Part shown: piece after piece, positions 45,399-53,359 of the stretch
Layout: each line of letters starts with the position of its first letter
Numbering within the stretch: position 1 is the first letter of the stretch
From: Streptomyces sp. NBC_01304
GTDB taxonomy: Bacteria; Actinomycetota; Actinomycetes; Streptomycetales; Streptomycetaceae
Assembly (NCBI RefSeq): GCF_035975855.1
Contig: NZ_CP109055.1
Coordinates: 7,130,001-7,194,000, forward strand
DNA: 64,000 bases
Direction: 5' to 3'
Made by a program: the position numbers and the translations under genes
The notes under the pieces: model-generated
What the model saw: the letters and a program-made list of their open reading frames with translations, nothing else
Databases searched by the model: none
Told to the model about the DNA's origin: nothing

Positions 45399-45471
45399 GG
45401 GGCTATAGCTCAGTTGGTAGAGCACCTGCATGGCATGCAGGGGGTCAGGAGTTCGAATCTCCTTAGCTCCA
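45399..45471 (+). tRNA. tRNA-Ala (GGC), second copy
   Basis: This copy is identical to 40746-40818, anticodon GGC at 45432-45434. The CCA end is not encoded. Flanking sequence differs from the first copy before the tRNA and after three bases on the other side, although both have terminators built on an ATCCCGTCCG arm. Confidence 0.97.
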
Positions 45472-45476
45472 CAGTG

Positions 45477-45513
45477 AATCCCGTCCGATCGCATCGATCG
45501 GACGGGATTTTTG
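45477..45513 (+). terminator. Terminator after second tRNA-Ala
   Basis: AATCCCGTCCGATC and GATCGGACGGGATT form a 14-pair stem with a five-base loop, followed by a short T-run. It is one of the best intrinsic terminators in the window. Confidence 0.9.
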
Positions 45514-45638
45514 CGTTTCCCGGGATCTTCCGCCGCCCCTGGGACGGTCATTGACGCGCGGCTGCAACCTCCCGGCCTGCCCAGCGCACTGAAAGGGTAA
45601 GGACGGTCCGCACCCGTGGGCCGGGAGAGGGGCGGGGG

Positions 45639-46124
45639 ATGACGTCGGACGAGGAGCCGCTGCACGCCTTCATCGAGGCGAGACGCGGCGCGCTGTTCCG
45701 AAGCGCCTATCTGCTCTGCGGCAACCGGGACGAGGCCGAGGACCTGGTCCAGGCGACGCTGGTGAAGGTGGTGCTCGGCTGGCGCAGGCTGCGTCGCCTC
45801 GACAACGTCGAGGCATACGCCAGAAAGACGTTGGTCAATACGTTCATCGCCGGCCGCCGTCGGTTCTGGCGGTGGGAGCAGGCGTACGGCGAACTGCCCG
45901 ACCGCCCCGCACCGGCTGGAGACCCCGAGAGCGCGCTGGCGCTGCGCGCGGCGATGGCCGGGCTGAACCCGCGGCAGCGGGCCGTGCTGGTCCTGCGCTA
46001 CTGGGAGGACCTGAGCGTGCAGGACACCGCGCAACTGCTCGGCATGCGGGAGAACACCGTCAAGAGCCACACGGCACGGGGGCTGGAGGCGCTTCGCGCC
46101 GTGATGCGGGAGGAGTACGTATGA
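45639..46124 (+). CDS. SigE-family RNA polymerase sigma factor
   Basis: The 161-residue protein has sigma region 2 (RSAYLLCGNRDEAEDLVQATLVKV) and region 4 (LNPRQRAVLVLRYWEDLSVQDTAQLLG, RENTVKSHTARGLEALR). Its short length and the SAYLLCG motif are typical of the actinobacterial SigE family of ECF sigma factors. A purine-rich ribosome site (GGGGCGGGGG) precedes the ATG. The stop overlaps the ATG of the next gene by four bases, so a cognate regulator follows. TGCAACCT at 45563-45570 resembles an ECF -35 and suggests autoregulation. Confidence 0.9.
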   Translation: MTSDEEPLHAFIEARRGALFRSAYLLCGNRDEAEDLVQATLVKVVLGWRRLRRLDNVEAYARKTLVNTFIAGRRRFWRWEQAYGELPDRPAPAGDPESALALRAAMAGLNPRQRAVLVLRYWEDLSVQDTAQLLGMRENTVKSHTARGLEALRAVMREEYV

Positions 46125-46828
46125 ACGGCGACGAGAACGCGGCGGTGAAGGCCCTGCTCACGCGGGTGGCGGAGGAGGCGGGGCCGTCGCGGGGGTCCGA
46201 TCAGGCGGTGTACGGACGGGCCGCACGGCTGCGTTGGCGCAGGCGTGCCGCCCTGACCGCGGTCGGTGCCGTGGTGGTCACCGGCGTACCGGTGTTCCTG
46301 GCGAACGGCGCCGGACCGCAGGGGGCGGGTCCCGCGGCCTCCACGGGTCGGGCAGCGGAGCTCGCGAAGCTGCTGCCCGCGGGAGTGGGGAAGATCGAGG
46401 AGGTCTCCTGGCCGGACGGGCCGAAACCGGTGGGCCCGCTCGACGGCCACTACGCGGTGCGCCGGGACGGCGGGGTCGGTCATCTGACGGTCACGGTGAT
46501 GACGCCGGAGGAGGTCGATGCCAAGGAGGGGCTTCCGGAGGACTTCTGCGCTCCCGGAGCGGGCAACACGCCTCCGGACGACTGCACCAGCGAGCGGTTG
46601 CCGAACGGCCGGGGCCTGTCGATCTGGCAGGAGACGGACGCGAAGGTGCTCTGGGGCGAGAGGTTCACGGCCTGGCTGAACCTGCCGGATGGCGGGGTGC
46701 TGACCATCAGCGACGCCGAAGGATTCCTGGGCGAGGGCAGGCGGCTGGGCCCGCTCCTCGACGCTCCGCCGCTCACCCGCACACAGCTGCGCGATCTGGC
46801 CCTCCGGCCCGAGCTGCTGCCCTCTTGA
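46121..46828 (+). CDS. Membrane protein coupled to the sigma factor (probable anti-sigma partner)
   Basis: The 235-residue protein has a cytoplasmic N-terminal part of about 45 residues (NAAVKALLTRVAEEAGPSRG), a membrane helix at about 46-65 (AALTAVGAVVVTGVPVFLA) and an extracytoplasmic domain with a pair of Cys (residues near 143 and 154). ATGA overlap and AGGAG five bases upstream show coupling to the sigma factor. The position and plan fit an anti-sigma factor, but I see no ZAS zinc motif, so that is inferred from context. Confidence 0.7.
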   Translation: MNGDENAAVKALLTRVAEEAGPSRGSDQAVYGRAARLRWRRRAALTAVGAVVVTGVPVFLANGAGPQGAGPAASTGRAAELAKLLPAGVGKIEEVSWPDGPKPVGPLDGHYAVRRDGGVGHLTVTVMTPEEVDAKEGLPEDFCAPGAGNTPPDDCTSERLPNGRGLSIWQETDAKVLWGERFTAWLNLPDGGVLTISDAEGFLGEGRRLGPLLDAPPLTRTQLRDLALRPELLPS

Positions 46829-46870
46829 AGTGACGTGCGGGGAGTGACGTGCGTGGAGTGACGCGAGGAC
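46829..46870 (+). repeat. 14-bp tandem repeat right after the stop codon
   Basis: Units start at 46829, 46843 and 46857 (AGTGACGTGCGGGG, degenerating in the third). Each holds a TGA (46831, 46845, 46859); together with the true stop at 46826 all three frames are closed. Confidence 0.8.
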
Positions 46871-46902
46871 GGGCCGTCCGATCGGGCGGCCCGTCCTCGC
46901 GT
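46861..46902. terminator. Bidirectional terminator between sigma operon and NuoF-like gene
   Basis: The arms 46861-46876 and 46887-46902 are a perfect 16-base inverted repeat (core GCGAGGACGGGCCG) around a ten-base loop, between convergent genes. Confidence 0.85.
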
Positions 46903-46957
46903 TGTCCCCGGGCGTACGTCGACGTCTTGTGCGCGGGCGTACGTGGCCGGCCGGGCC

Positions 46958-48538
46958 TCAACTCCGGCCGCTGTCCAGGGCCTTGCGGTCCGGGGCGCTC
47001 AGGAGTGCGGGACGGGACGGGGGCTCGCCCGGTGTGCGCTCCAGGCGGAGGGCGAGTGCGGGGCAGCGGCGTACGGCGCGCTGGGCCCGTCCCCGGAGCG
47101 GCAGCGGGACCGCGGCGTCGGCGACGGACGGGAAACCGTCCGGGCCGAGCCGGATCAGTTCGGGGACGATGTCCGCACACAGGCCGTGGCCCTGGCAGAG
47201 GGTCCAGTCGACCGCCAGCTTCTCGCCGCTCGGCAGGCCGAGCTCCTGCTGCCCCGGCGCGGGCAACGGCAGTACGCCGCTGGTCTCGCGGCCGCAGCCG
47301 CCGCTCAGGACATGCGCGGCAAGATCGTCCTTGAAGGCGGAGAGGGTGGAGTCGATGAAGCGCGCGGCGCCGTCCGGGTGCTTGCAGGCGCCGCGGCCGT
47401 TCACCGCGCGCGTGACCTCGCGCAGCGCCTCCAGGGCGGCGGGGCCGCCGCCGGCCAGCAGATCGGCGAGCCCGGCCGCCGCCGCGGGCAGGCCGAGCCG
47501 GCAGGGGCCGCACTGGCCCGAGCTCTCGGCGGCCAGCCACTGGGCCACCCGCAGGGCCTCGCCCAGCGGGCAGGTCTCGGGGCCGATCGGCAGCACCGCG
47601 CCCGCGCCGAGCGCGCCGCCGAGAGCCTCGAGCGAGGCGCGCGAGACCACGGCGTCGTGCGCGGTCAGGGAGTCCAGCCAGGCGCCGTGGTAGCCGCCGG
47701 TCAGCACGCCCTGCGGGAGCGGCGGGGCCCCGGCCAGCTGCAGGACGTAGCGCAGCGGTACCCCGGTGGGAACCTCGACGACCATGGGGCGGGCCACCGC
47801 TCCGGAGAGCGTGAGCAGCACCGTGCCGGGCTCCTCGAAGAGGCCGGTGTGCCGGTAGCGGGCGGCGCCGATCCGGGCGGCGACCGCGAGCTGGGCGAAC
47901 GTCTCGGCGTTCGACAGGAGGGTCGGGGCCCCGCCCACGCCCGAGTCGGACGCGCGGACCTTGCGGCCCGGCGGGAGCGCGGGGCCGCCGTCGGCGGAGC
48001 GGACCAGGGCCGAGGCCTCGCCAGTGACCATGCGCTCGGGATTGCGCTGCACGCGCGCGCGTATGGCGGCGTTTCTGCGGTTGGACAGACCTCGTTCCGC
48101 GAGGGCCGCGCTCATCGAGGCCTCGGTGGAGTCGCGGGTCACACCGATGACAAGAGTGCGCGCACCGAGCGCTTCGGCGGCAAGGAGGGCGCCGTCGAGG
48201 ATGAGGTGCGGGGCGCGGTTGATCAGGACGGTGTCCTTGCGGCAGGCGGGCTCGTCCTCGCTGCCGTTGACGACCACGACGGGACGTACGCCCCGCTTGA
48301 TGGCCGCCTCGGCGACCGCGCGCAGCTTCCGGGCGAAGGGGAAGCCCGCCCCGCCGCGGCCGCGCAGGGCGATCTCGTCCGCGAGGGCGGCGAGACGCTC
48401 GCCGCGCACGGGTTCGAGGGGCCCGTGCACCTTCAGGTGCATCGACAGGTCGAGCCGCTCCACGAGGTCGAAGCCGGAGGTCAGCTGGGGGAGGCCGACG
48501 ACGCGGACCTCGGGGACATCGGGCAGGGGCGCGTTCAA
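46958..48538 (-). CDS. NuoF-like flavoprotein with a fused 3Fe-4S ferredoxin domain
   Basis: The 526-residue protein has the NuoF-type FMN loop RGRGGAGFPFARK (59-71), an NAD(P)H loop variant NGSEDEPACRKD (91-102) and a cluster region with C343, C346 and C385. The usual first Cys of CxxCxxC is Ser340 here (ESSGQCGPCR). A C-terminal ferredoxin follows, with C448, C454 and C492 in CQGHGLC...RRCP, the 3Fe-4S pattern. It would pass electrons from NAD(P)H to its partner, the ferric-reductase-like protein directly upstream. It starts at TTG 48538, overlapping that gene's TGA, with GGAGG six bases upstream. Not part of a complex I operon. Confidence 0.85.
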   Translation of the reverse strand: MNAPLPDVPEVRVVGLPQLTSGFDLVERLDLSMHLKVHGPLEPVRGERLAALADEIALRGRGGAGFPFARKLRAVAEAAIKRGVRPVVVVNGSEDEPACRKDTVLINRAPHLILDGALLAAEALGARTLVIGVTRDSTEASMSAALAERGLSNRRNAAIRARVQRNPERMVTGEASALVRSADGGPALPPGRKVRASDSGVGGAPTLLSNAETFAQLAVAARIGAARYRHTGLFEEPGTVLLTLSGAVARPMVVEVPTGVPLRYVLQLAGAPPLPQGVLTGGYHGAWLDSLTAHDAVVSRASLEALGGALGAGAVLPIGPETCPLGEALRVAQWLAAESSGQCGPCRLGLPAAAAGLADLLAGGGPAALEALREVTRAVNGRGACKHPDGAARFIDSTLSAFKDDLAAHVLSGGCGRETSGVLPLPAPGQQELGLPSGEKLAVDWTLCQGHGLCADIVPELIRLGPDGFPSVADAAVPLPLRGRAQRAVRRCPALALRLERTPGEPPSRPALLSAPDRKALDSGRS

Positions 48539-49893
48539 CGGCGGCCTCCGGTGGCGCTGTGCGTGCTCGGGGTGGACGGCGTGGTCCAGGGGCTGCCTGC
48601 GCTGGGGGGTTGGAAGGGGGCGGGGGGTGTGCCGGGCAGGGGAGTGGTGTCGGTGAGGCTGTCGTACAGCGGGGTGTCGCTGCTGCCTGTGCTGCCTGTG
48701 CTGCCGGTGCTTGCGGTGTTGCTCGTGCTGTAGGGGTCGTAGGCGGGGGTCCCGCCGGTGTCGCAAGGGTCGTAGGCGACGGGTTGGTAGGTGGGGGTTG
48801 CTCCGGTGTCGTACGGGTCGTAGGCGACCGGTGCGTATCCGGGCGGCTCGTCCGTCGCCGAGTGGGCCTCGGTCGGCAGGGGCGGCGAGGGGGCGGGCCA
48901 GCGAGGTTCCGGGGCGGGGCGGGCGCCGGGGGCGGCGGAGACCGCGCGGTAGGCGGCCGCCATGCCGGTGGGGCCCGACGGGCCCGAGCCGAGAGCTTGT
49001 GGGAGGGCCTCGTACAGGCCGGGCGACGGGGGCTCGAAAGGGCCGTGCCGCGGCGGGAGTTGGGACGGGAGCTCGGACAGCTCCGGAGGCGTCTCGGCGG
49101 CCGCAAGGCCGGGCAGGGGCGCGGTGCGGCGGGCCGGGGGCTCCTGTGGGGAGCGGGCGGACGCCGCGTCCGGCACGGGCCGCAGCAGCGCGAGGATGCG
49201 GGCGGCGACCTTCCGCTTGATCGGCAGCGGGGCGCTGCGCAGGGCGATCGCCCCGGCGACGGCGGCCAGGCACAGGCAGTACAGGGTCACCACCCACGGC
49301 TTCGGCTCCCGGCCCGCGTACAGGCCGTGCACCAGGGCCGAGCACCAGGCCGGGTAGGCCAGCATGTGCAGTGCCCGCCAGCGGCCCGCCACCCGCGCGG
49401 GCGAGGCGAAGGCGCTGCGCAGGGCCCCGGTGACGCCGGTCGCCACCATGAGCAGGCCCGCGAGGGAACCGAAGCCGATGAGCCCGGACGTACCGCGCAC
49501 GCCGAGCGAGAACGGGACCAGGGCGCCGAGCAGCGACACATGGTCGAGGGCGATCTTGACCGTGCCGTGCAGCAGCAGGAAGCCGATCGAGGCGACCGCG
49601 GTGGCCCGGTGCACGCCCTGGGCGAGCAGTCGCTGTCTGCTGCTGAGGAAGAGCCGGTCGGAGGCGACCAGGCCCCACACCACGGAGCAGGTCAGCGCCA
49701 CGAGCGAGAGCACTCCGGTGGTGAAGTCCAGGGCGGTGCGAAATCCGTCACCGGCGACGAGGACGGTCACGGGTATCAGCAGTAGTAATGCCGTCGATAA
49801 GACCCCGCGCGTGATGCGGCTCAACTCGCGAGGGGCACCGGAAGCGATCTTGTGATGAGGGCTTCGGGAGATTCGGGAGATTCGAGAGTTCAT
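48535..49893 (-). CDS. Ferric reductase-like transmembrane protein, heme-binding
   Basis: The 452-residue protein has about six membrane helices in the first 220 residues, with H95 and H109 in one helix and H176 and H189 in another. Spacings of 13-14 fit a two-heme ferric-reductase-type domain. The C-terminal half is a Pro/Ser/Thr/Tyr-rich disordered tail with near-repeats (AYDPYDTGATPTYQPVAYDP) and a Ser-Thr-Gly run. It probably receives electrons from the NuoF-like protein, whose gene overlaps its stop (TTGA). The start is at MNSRISRISRS, ATG 49893 with GGAG eight bases upstream. Function as an iron or quinone reductase is inferred. Confidence 0.8.
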   Translation of the reverse strand: MNSRISRISRSPHHKIASGAPRELSRITRGVLSTALLLLIPVTVLVAGDGFRTALDFTTGVLSLVALTCSVVWGLVASDRLFLSSRQRLLAQGVHRATAVASIGFLLLHGTVKIALDHVSLLGALVPFSLGVRGTSGLIGFGSLAGLLMVATGVTGALRSAFASPARVAGRWRALHMLAYPAWCSALVHGLYAGREPKPWVVTLYCLCLAAVAGAIALRSAPLPIKRKVAARILALLRPVPDAASARSPQEPPARRTAPLPGLAAAETPPELSELPSQLPPRHGPFEPPSPGLYEALPQALGSGPSGPTGMAAAYRAVSAAPGARPAPEPRWPAPSPPLPTEAHSATDEPPGYAPVAYDPYDTGATPTYQPVAYDPCDTGGTPAYDPYSTSNTASTGSTGSTGSSDTPLYDSLTDTTPLPGTPPAPFQPPSAGSPWTTPSTPSTHSATGGRR

Positions 49894-50101
49894 GGGGGTG
49901 ACTCCGGATGGTTCGAAAAGTTCGTCCCGCTGCCGCATGCTAAGTGGCTCCATACCGGCCGGTACGGGGTTTGAGTTATTGCGTCGTTATCAAGTGGCGA
50001 TCGTGCTGTGGTGTTGCCCCGGTACAAGGCGGTACGCCGAGTAACCCCGCACCCGGTGGGGTCCGGCCAGAAGCTCGATGCGGGCCCTGGAGGCGCTGCG
50101 G

Positions 50102-50107
50102 TACCCT
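50102..50107 (+). promoter_or_regulatory. leuS: Candidate -10 of the leuS transcript
   Basis: TACCCT ends six bases before the ATG of the leader peptide, which would make that peptide leaderless. Confidence 0.5.
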
Positions 50108-50113
50108 GACGCC

Positions 50114-50152
50114 ATGCGTGCCGTACGCCTTCTGCTTAGCGAGCCGCGCTGA
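50114..50152 (+). CDS. Leu-containing leader peptide of leuS
   Basis: The 12-codon frame encodes MRAVRLLLSEPR and stops at TGA (50150-50152). Three consecutive Leu codons (CTT CTG CTT) lie in the middle. It sits 141 bases before leuS and is followed by a G+C hairpin with a T-run. This is the layout of ribosome-mediated attenuation: stalling at Leu codons when charged tRNA-Leu is low would change RNA folding and favour leuS expression. The peptide itself probably has no other role. Confidence 0.65.
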   Translation: MRAVRLLLSEPR

Positions 50153-50203
50153 AGAGTCCCGACCACTGGCCGTCGTAGCCAGGGCGGTCGGAGTCAGCGC
50201 GGC
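50143..50203 (+). promoter_or_regulatory. leuS: Attenuator-type paired region in the leuS leader
   Basis: GCCGCGCTGA (50143-50152, overlapping the leader peptide's last codons and stop) pairs perfectly with TCAGCGCGGC (50194-50203). Inside, CCGACC/GGTCGG and CTGGC/GCCAG can stack into a long hairpin. The outer pairing would be blocked by a ribosome on the peptide. How it competes with the terminator at 50205 is not settled: the two do not overlap. Confidence 0.55.
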
Positions 50204-50204
50204 G

Positions 50205-50229
50205 TCCCCTCCTGTGCGAGGGGATTTTT
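50205..50229 (+). terminator. leuS: Intrinsic terminator (attenuator) before leuS
   Basis: TCCCCTC and GAGGGGA form a seven-pair stem around a six-base loop, then TTTTTC. It lies 64 bases before the leuS ATG, a position expected for an attenuator. Confidence 0.75.
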
Positions 50230-50292
50230 CATTTCGGCTGTACGTCGCAGCCGAGACCGCCGGCAGAGACGATCGATGGAGCCTTAAGGATC

Positions 50293-53175
50293 ATGAGCGA
50301 GACGAATTCGGCTGCCGAAGTCGCAGCCCCTCACCGCTATACGGCTGCCATGGCGGCCGACATCGAGGCACGCTGGCAGGACTTCTGGGACGCCAACGGC
50401 ACGTACGCGGCCCCCAACCCCACCGGTGACCTGGCCGGCGACGCCGAAGTCGTCGCCCGGCCCAAGAAGTTCATCATGGACATGTTCCCGTACCCCTCCG
50501 GTGCGGGCCTGCACGTCGGCCACCCGCTGGGCTACATCGCCACCGACGTCTTCGCCCGCTTCCAGCGGATGACCGGCCACAACGTCCTGCACACGCTGGG
50601 CTTCGACGCCTTCGGCCTGCCCGCCGAGCAGCACGCGGTCGCCACCGGCACGCACCCGCGTGTGTCGACGGAAGCCGCCATGGACAACATGAAGAGCCAG
50701 CTGCGCCGGCTGGGTCTGGGTCACGACAAGCGCCGCTCGATCGCGACGATCGACCCGGAGTACTACAAGTGGACCCAGTGGATCTTCCTGCAGATCTTCA
50801 ACTCCTGGTACGACGCGGACGCGCAGAAGGCCCGCCCGATCGACGAGCTGGCCGCCCAGTTCGAGAGCGGTGAGCGTGTCGTCCCGGCAGGCGAAGCGGG
50901 CGCCACGCGCGCGTGGAGCGAGCTGACTGCCGCCGAGCGTGCCGACGTGCTGACCGGTTACCGCCTGGCGTACGCCTCGGACGCCCCCGTCAACTGGTGC
51001 CCCGGCCTGGGCACCGTACTGGCGAACGAGGAAGTGACCGCCGACGGCCGCTCCGAGCGCGGTAATTTCCCCGTCTTCAAGTCGAAGCTGCGCCAGTGGA
51101 ACATGCGGATCACGGCGTACGCGGACCGCCTGATCGACGACCTGGACGCGCTGGACTGGCCCGAGGCCATCAAGCTGCAGCAGCGCAACTGGATCGGCCG
51201 CTCCGAGGGCGCCCGCGTCGACTTCCCCGTCGGCGACTCCGGCGCGATCACGGTGTTCACCACGCGCCAGGACACGCTGTTCGGCGCGACCTACATGGTG
51301 CTGGCGCCCGAGCATGAGCTGGTCGACAAGATCGTCCCGGCCGAGTGGCCCGCGGGCACGCACGACGTGTGGACCGAGGGGCACGCCACCCCGGCCGAGG
51401 CCGTCGCCAAGTACCGCGCGTTCGCGGCCGCCAAGTCCGACGTCGAGCGGCAGGCCGACGCCAAGGAGAAGACCGGCGTCTTCACCGGCGCGTTCGCGAC
51501 CAACCCGGTCAGTGGCGAGCAGGTCCCGGTCTTCATCGCCGACTACGTGCTGATGGGCTACGGCACCGGCGCGATCATGGCCGTCCCGGCGCACGACACC
51601 CGTGACTTCGCCTTCGCGCGCGCCTTCGAGCTGCCGATGCGCTGCGTCGTCGAGCCTTCGGACGACCGCGGTACGGACCCGTCCACTTGGGACGACGCGT
51701 TCGTCTCGTACGACGCGAAGATCGTGAACTCGTCGAGTGCCGACATCGCCCTGGACGGCCTGGGCGTCGTCGAGGCCAAGGCCAAGATCACCGAGTGGCT
51801 GGCCGGGCGCGGCATCGGCGAGGGCACCGTCAACTTCCGGCTGCGCGACTGGCTGTTCAGCCGCCAGCGCTACTGGGGCGAGCCCTTCCCGATCGTCTAC
51901 GACGAGGACGGCGTCGCGCACTCGCTGCCCGAGTCGATGCTGCCGCTGGAGCTGCCCGAGGTCGACGACTACACGCCGCGCACCTTCGAGCCGGACGACG
52001 CCGACACCTCTCCGGAGACGCCGCTGTCGCGCAACCAGGAGTGGGTCAACGTCCAGCTGGACCTGGGCGACGGCGTGAAGTCGTACCGGCGCGAGACCAA
52101 CACCATGCCGAACTGGGCCGGTTCGTGCTGGTACGAGCTGCGCTACCTGGACCCGCACAACAGCGAGAAGCTGGTCGACCCGGCCATCGAGCAGTACTGG
52201 ATGGGCCCGCGCGAGGGGCAGCCGACGGGCGGTGTCGACCTGTACGTCGGCGGTGCCGAGCACGCCGTGCTGCACCTGCTGTACGCGCGCTTCTGGTCCA
52301 AGGTGCTGTTCGACCTGGGCCACATCTCGTCGGCCGAGCCGTTCCACAAGCTGTACAACCAGGGCATGATCCAGGCGTACGTCTACCGGGACAGCCGCGG
52401 CTTCCCGGTGACGGCCGCCGAGGTCGAGGAGCGCGACGGCAAGTTCTTCTTCGAGGGCGAGCAGGTCAAGCGCGAGCTGGGCAAGATGGGCAAGTCCCTG
52501 AAGAACTCGGTCACTCCGGAGGACATCTGCGTCGAGTACGGCGCCGACACCCTGCGCCTGTACGAGATGGCGATGGGCCCCCTGGACGTCTCGCGGCCGT
52601 GGGACACGCGCGCGGTGGTCGGCCAGTACCGGCTGCTGCAGCGGCTGTGGCGCAACGTCGTGGACGAGGCGAGCGGTGAGGCCACCGTGGTCGAGGCCGA
52701 CCCCGACGAGCCCATGCTGCGCGCCCTGCACAAGGCGATCGACGGCGTACGGCAGGACCTGGACGGGATGCGCTTCAACACCGCCATCGCCAAGGTCACC
52801 GAGCTGAACAACTACCTGACCAAGGTGGGCGGCGCGCTGCCGCGCAGCGTCGCCGAGCCGCTGGTGCTGCTGGTCGCGCCGCTGGCCCCGCACATCGGCG
52901 AGGAGCTGTGGCGCAAGCTGGGCCACAGCGACTCGGTGGTCCACCAGGACTTCCCGGTCGCCGACCCGGTGTACGCCGTTGCCGAGGCCGTGACCTGCGT
53001 CGTGCAGATCAAGGGCAAGGTCAAGGCGCGCCTGGAGGTCTCCCCGTCGATCTCCGACGAGGAGCTGGAGCAGCTGGCGCTGGCCGACGAGAAGGTCGTG
53101 GAGGCGCTGGGCGGCGCCGGGATCCGCAAGGTGATCGTGCGGGCGCCGAAGCTGGTGAACATCGTCCCCGCGTGA
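50293..53175 (+). CDS. leuS: Leucyl-tRNA synthetase
   Basis: The 960-residue class I synthetase charges tRNA-Leu. It has the HIGH-type motif H74VGH77 in [15 protein letters not shown], a CP1 editing domain ([20 protein letters not shown]), and K731MGKS735 as the KMSKS motif, with an anticodon-binding C-terminus. The start at ATG 50293 gives [18 protein letters not shown] lies a few bases before it. A 12-codon Leu leader and terminator precede the gene. A 14-bp tandem repeat overlaps its stop codon. Confidence 0.97.
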   Translation: MSETNSAAEVAAPHRYTAAMAADIEARWQDFWDANGTYAAPNPTGDLAGDAEVVARPKKFIMDMFPYPSGAGLHVGHPLGYIATDVFARFQRMTGHNVLHTLGFDAFGLPAEQHAVATGTHPRVSTEAAMDNMKSQLRRLGLGHDKRRSIATIDPEYYKWTQWIFLQIFNSWYDADAQKARPIDELAAQFESGERVVPAGEAGATRAWSELTAAERADVLTGYRLAYASDAPVNWCPGLGTVLANEEVTADGRSERGNFPVFKSKLRQWNMRITAYADRLIDDLDALDWPEAIKLQQRNWIGRSEGARVDFPVGDSGAITVFTTRQDTLFGATYMVLAPEHELVDKIVPAEWPAGTHDVWTEGHATPAEAVAKYRAFAAAKSDVERQADAKEKTGVFTGAFATNPVSGEQVPVFIADYVLMGYGTGAIMAVPAHDTRDFAFARAFELPMRCVVEPSDDRGTDPSTWDDAFVSYDAKIVNSSSADIALDGLGVVEAKAKITEWLAGRGIGEGTVNFRLRDWLFSRQRYWGEPFPIVYDEDGVAHSLPESMLPLELPEVDDYTPRTFEPDDADTSPETPLSRNQEWVNVQLDLGDGVKSYRRETNTMPNWAGSCWYELRYLDPHNSEKLVDPAIEQYWMGPREGQPTGGVDLYVGGAEHAVLHLLYARFWSKVLFDLGHISSAEPFHKLYNQGMIQAYVYRDSRGFPVTAAEVEERDGKFFFEGEQVKRELGKMGKSLKNSVTPEDICVEYGADTLRLYEMAMGPLDVSRPWDTRAVVGQYRLLQRLWRNVVDEASGEATVVEADPDEPMLRALHKAIDGVRQDLDGMRFNTAIAKVTELNNYLTKVGGALPRSVAEPLVLLVAPLAPHIGEELWRKLGHSDSVVHQDFPVADPVYAVAEAVTCVVQIKGKVKARLEVSPSISDEELEQLALADEKVVEALGGAGIRKVIVRAPKLVNIVPA

Positions 53176-53251
53176 TCGCTTCCGCGTGCTCCTGTCCGTG
53201 TGAGCACGCCCGTGTGAGCGCGGCCGTGTGATCGTTCCGGCGTGACCCGGT
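53168..53251 (+). repeat. 14-bp tandem repeat across the leuS stop codon
   Basis: Six degenerate units start at 53168, 53182, 53196, 53210, 53224 and 53238 (best copies CCGTGTGAGCACGC and CCGTGTGAGCGCGG). The first contains the leuS stop. TGA triplets at 53173, 53201, 53215 and 53229 cover all three frames. Confidence 0.75.
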
Positions 53252-53359
53252 TTCTTCCCCTACGGGGAAGGTAGGGGCAGGTTGGGGGTTCGAAGGAACT
53301 CCCGGCCTGCCCCGGCGCGTTTACCGTGGAGGTGACGGCCCAGCCCAGGAGGAGCCCCG

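Noticed and set aside
46773..49106. Long Pro/Arg-rich minus frame across the NuoF-like gene
   Set aside because: Same strand as the real genes but in a different frame, with low-complexity shadow composition.
50284..52944. Long minus-strand open frame opposite leuS
   Set aside because: It lies exactly under leuS, has shadow composition (Val/Asp/Arg/His-rich) and no family motif.
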